DNA of 64,000 nucleotides from Ottelia alismoides (Eukaryota; Streptophyta; Magnoliopsida; Alismatales; Hydrocharitaceae): positions 310,001 through 374,000 of the forward strand of contig JAZKJV010009322.1 in the NCBI GenBank assembly GCA_037367405.1. Direction: 5' to 3'. A program made the position numbers and the translations under genes. Shown here one piece after another: positions 60,844 to 64,000 of this stretch. The notes under the pieces are model-generated. The model was given only the letters and a program-made list of their open reading frames with translations, ran no database searches and was not told the origin of the DNA. Positions within the stretch are counted from its first letter, which is position 1. Each line of letters starts with the position of its first letter.

Positions 60844-63800
60844 TGCTGAATATCCATTTCATCACCTTTATTCTCTCATTTTGTCTTTAAATCCCTAATT
60901 AAATGCATATATATATTGCATTAACTTGTACAAAACTTACTCAATAATTCACATAAAATACTATATAAAATCTTGCATAAAATATTGTAGTTAATACCAA
61001 AATAAAAGAATAAAGGGAAGAAAAGAAAAACAACGAAGTGTCAAAGATATTGAGTGTCCTAGACCCTGAGACCTAGTTATTATGATGACTTGGTCTGCTA
61101 GGAATAAAGTAGGGGGAGATAAGGCAACCAATTGTACAGAAAACACAACTCATAAACCCTAATTTTATAGCCAAATTATTACATTTTGAGACCTATTTTA
61201 TTTTCTTATTTTTATACTTAAAATAATAAAACCCTCAAAATGAATATTGTACATAAAATACAAAAAATACGGACTTTATTTCATTCAAAAATAATACACA
61301 GTGTACTCGGGAAACACATAATAAAAAACCGTAAAGAAAACTTTATAGACATGTGTCTTCTCTATATAAACTCAAAATTCATCAAACTCACATTTACTAT
61401 TCATAAAACTTAATTATGTATTTAGTGAAGGTGGTTTCATTCAATTTAGAATTAAGATGCAAAAGTTGTCTTTTGGATCCTCATTGTGCAATATACAAGT
61501 ATATAATATTCAATATACTAATTTTTTATATTTTTCACTTTCTTATATTTTTATATATTTGTAAATATTATTAAAAATACATCTACATAATAAAATTAAA
61601 ATAAAACCATTAAAAATGTATAGAAATAAATAGAACTATAAATTATATAGGTAAAAATACATATATTATACTTATATAATATATGTACCTAATTAGTTGA
61701 GTAAATAAATAAACTCATAAAAATATAATAAAAATATGTAAAAGTGTATTTAAATAAATTATAAAATATAAATTATGTGTATAAATTAATAAAATTTAAA
61801 ATACAAATTAAAAATAAAATATGCAAATATAGGTATATATACACCAATATATACACATGTAAAATTAATATGTAATAAATAACTTTTAAAAATAAATAGA
61901 AAAAGAATAAAAAATTACATAAAATTACAAACACATTTCATATTTTAACATTAATTTAATTAAATCAATTTATATTTTTAAATGAATTTATAAAACATTT
62001 TTGCATTCTTTTCCTTAGTTGGTCCACGTAGGAGCCGAGGACCATTGACCCTAGGTTAACTTTCCTCCCCTGTCGCCCTTTAATGAATCTCAAATTTATC
62101 ATCACATTATTCATTTATAATAATTCTAGCATAGAAAAATCAATAAAATACACAAGTAATTCACTTTAATTAACAACTAACCCTAGTTTGTAATTGGCCC
62201 TAATTATTGTATAAAATTAACTTCTTTTTCTTTATTTTCTTTATGTTCTTCTCAATAAAAATTTCAAAAAAATAGATTAATTATTGTATATATTTATTTT
62301 GGTATTAAAAATAAATTAGAAATGCAAAAAATGCAAAAAATCAAAACAATTGTTTTATTCATTAAAAATTCTTCCAAAATTTTTACTTTGTACATATTAT
62401 TTATGTAAAATATGAAACTTTATGTTCAACATGAAACTTGTAGATCTCATAGAGATATACAACTTTCATGTTTTGACTTTTTCTGATTCAGCTTTCTTTT
62501 ATTTCTTTTTTATTTTCTCCTTATTTTCTCTTTTTTCTTTAATTTCATTGGACCACGTAGCGCCCCCTGGGTCGCCTATGTGGCCCACTCTCCTGTCACC
62601 ACCCATCTACCCACCAGCCATTCATCTCCTTTGATGGATGGCATCTCCACCGCTCTTATCCGCCTCGCCTCTCTACCATCCCTCATCGCCTGATGGATCA
62701 CATCAGGTCCGTTCAATTCTGCTTCTCCTATTGTTGTTGGATGGTGTTGCATCTGACGGCCTAGCGTCCTCCACGTCCTCGCATCTTTCACCTCCGTAGG
62801 GTGAATCCCCAAATTTCATCCAAGCCACTCCTCTCCGCCAGCTCCTCAACCATTGGATCAGAGCTCTTGATCTGATCTCGACCTTCGCTTCATGCCTCCA
62901 TCTGGGTCGTTGAATTGCAAGATCCAACGACTTTTGACCTTTGTCCTCCTCTAGTAACCACAATTCCCTTCTCCTAATCCATTCTTCGCCCATTTACTGC
63001 AGCCACCTCAGCCACTCTCTCCACAATCTTCCACCTCCCCTCTATTGCCCTATTCTTCATCATTTACGCCAGCCATAAAACCTTGACTCCAATCTTCAAG
63101 GGCTTAATAACATCAGTTATAAAATCACATACATCATTTCTACAATTATTGTCCAACCCCCTTTAAAACCTTCACTTCCGATCACTTCATTGTCCGTCCA
63201 CCTTCAGTCAGGCTTAGGCCCAGCATAGCCCCTCCTCTCCATGACAGGGGAATCCAGGTATTCGATGCGATGGCTACCCTTCAGCCCTGGTGTGACCCAT
63301 TGTATTCCAACCATGTCACGATGGCCCCGCCGCCATTCGAGCTCCTTTGGTAGGCTTCCCTCGACGAATGTTGACCCGAGTGGCCCCTGCCACTCAACCT
63401 AAGCTGCAACCTTCACCGACAACAACCTTTAATCTCCAAGTAAGCTCCTCCTTGTTTTTTTATTTAATCATGCATACACAACCACTCTCACCATAAAGTG
63501 AGCACACCTCCACCTTCGCCTGACGTCCCACTTCCATGCCAGCCACTCCGATCGCCCTCTTCCTTTCTCGCTGCCTGCTCCACTCCAAGCAATCTCCTCC
63601 GTCGGTGGCGGAGGAGATCTCTCTAATGGGCTCTGCCTTCTTCGTCCGTCATCTCTCCATATCACCTACTTCTGCTTCGGCTTTTCTCCCATGCTAGTCA
63701 TTTTCTATGTTTCCTTCATTGACCACAAGCTTCGATTAGGCCTCGTTCTAAAGCATCTACTCCGGGGAGGCTCCATCACAACATCACTTCGAGCCTTCTC

Positions 63801-64000
63801 ACCGACTATCAAATCTACCACGATCTTCTTTAGTGCTCTACAGAGGTGTCTGAACCCTACAGGTTGTTGCACGATGATGGAGGAGGTCTGGAGGCATCAC
63901 TATAGAGTATCCAAGTCCGTCGTACAGTGGTGGTGCAAATGTGGAGATGAACGTACATGTACCGCCAGATGTCTTTCATCGGATGGACCATATTAACCTA
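60844..64000 (+). repeat. Family B LTR, truncated by window end
   Basis: The LTR starts TGCTGAATATCC with the hairpin partner TTTCATCA, and its first 650 bp match B3 LTR parts 1 and 2 across the point where family C inserted there. It has AT-rich arms, a T-rich tract near 62510-62560 and a GC-rich core from 62570 onward. ORFs in the core (65-101 codons) have no domain. The 3' end and any internal region are outside the window. Confidence 0.7.

Noticed and set aside
1..64000. Window as a plant mitochondrial chromosome
   Set aside because: Only about 34.3-38.4 kb looks mitochondrial. The rest is full-length nested LTR retrotransposons with target duplications, a MULE and a LINE, and lacks mitochondrial genes.

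Overview
The window looks like plant nuclear, repeat-rich DNA, probably heterochromatin of a large-genome angiosperm; the species cannot be named from what I see. I find no intact host gene. Almost all of it is nested, decayed Ty3/gypsy LTR retrotransposons. Their primer-binding sites resemble the 3' end of tRNA-Asp, and their integrases end in a GPF/GPY-type module with no chromodomain visible, which fits the Athila/Tat side of the superfamily (established knowledge plus inference). Three LTR families are distinguishable by eye. Family A has LTRs of 3.0-3.4 kb, family B 3.3-3.9 kb and family C 1.5 kb. All start TGATGA-like and end TCATCA-like.

Layout. 1-3342 is the 5' end of a minus-strand family A element (A1) that runs off the left edge. 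3343-10257 is a patchwork of family B LTR pieces, including a near-complete solo LTR at 6250-9531. At 10258 the 5' LTR of a plus-strand family B element (B3) begins. It is split into three parts (10258-10530, 19125-21597, 46962-48124) by two later insertions. The first is a minus-strand family C element at 10531-19124 with recognisable gag, protease, RT, RNase H and integrase remnants. The second is a 25.4-kb plus-strand family A element (A2) at 21598-46961 with 3.4-kb LTRs. B3 resumes with its LTR end at 48124, primer-binding site at 48127 and gag/protease remnants to about 50480, where a truncated minus-strand family B LTR (to 53067) cuts it off.

The most distinctive cargo lies between pol and the 3' LTR of A2. 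About 34.3-38.4 kb looks like a block of plant mitochondrial DNA (a NUMT). It carries a phage-type single-subunit RNA polymerase gene of the kind found on linear mitochondrial plasmids. The gene keeps all three polymerase motifs but is broken by a roughly 0.77-kb insert and at least two frameshifts.

The right part, 53.1-64 kb, holds a possible Ty1/copia-like LTR, a 5'-truncated L1-type LINE on the minus strand, simple repeats, an 878-bp Mutator-like non-autonomous element with a near-perfect 9-bp target duplication and a GC-rich core, a short RTE/SINE-like 3' tail, and another family B LTR that runs off the right edge.

A second notable signal is the decay pattern. The A2 gag frame has 21 TAG and 3 TGA stops but no TAA, mostly where glutamine is plausible. 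Primer-binding-site changes are transitions in CG or CHG contexts. Both fit long-term methylation-driven deamination. Similarities between repeat copies were judged by eye; no alignment or database search was run.
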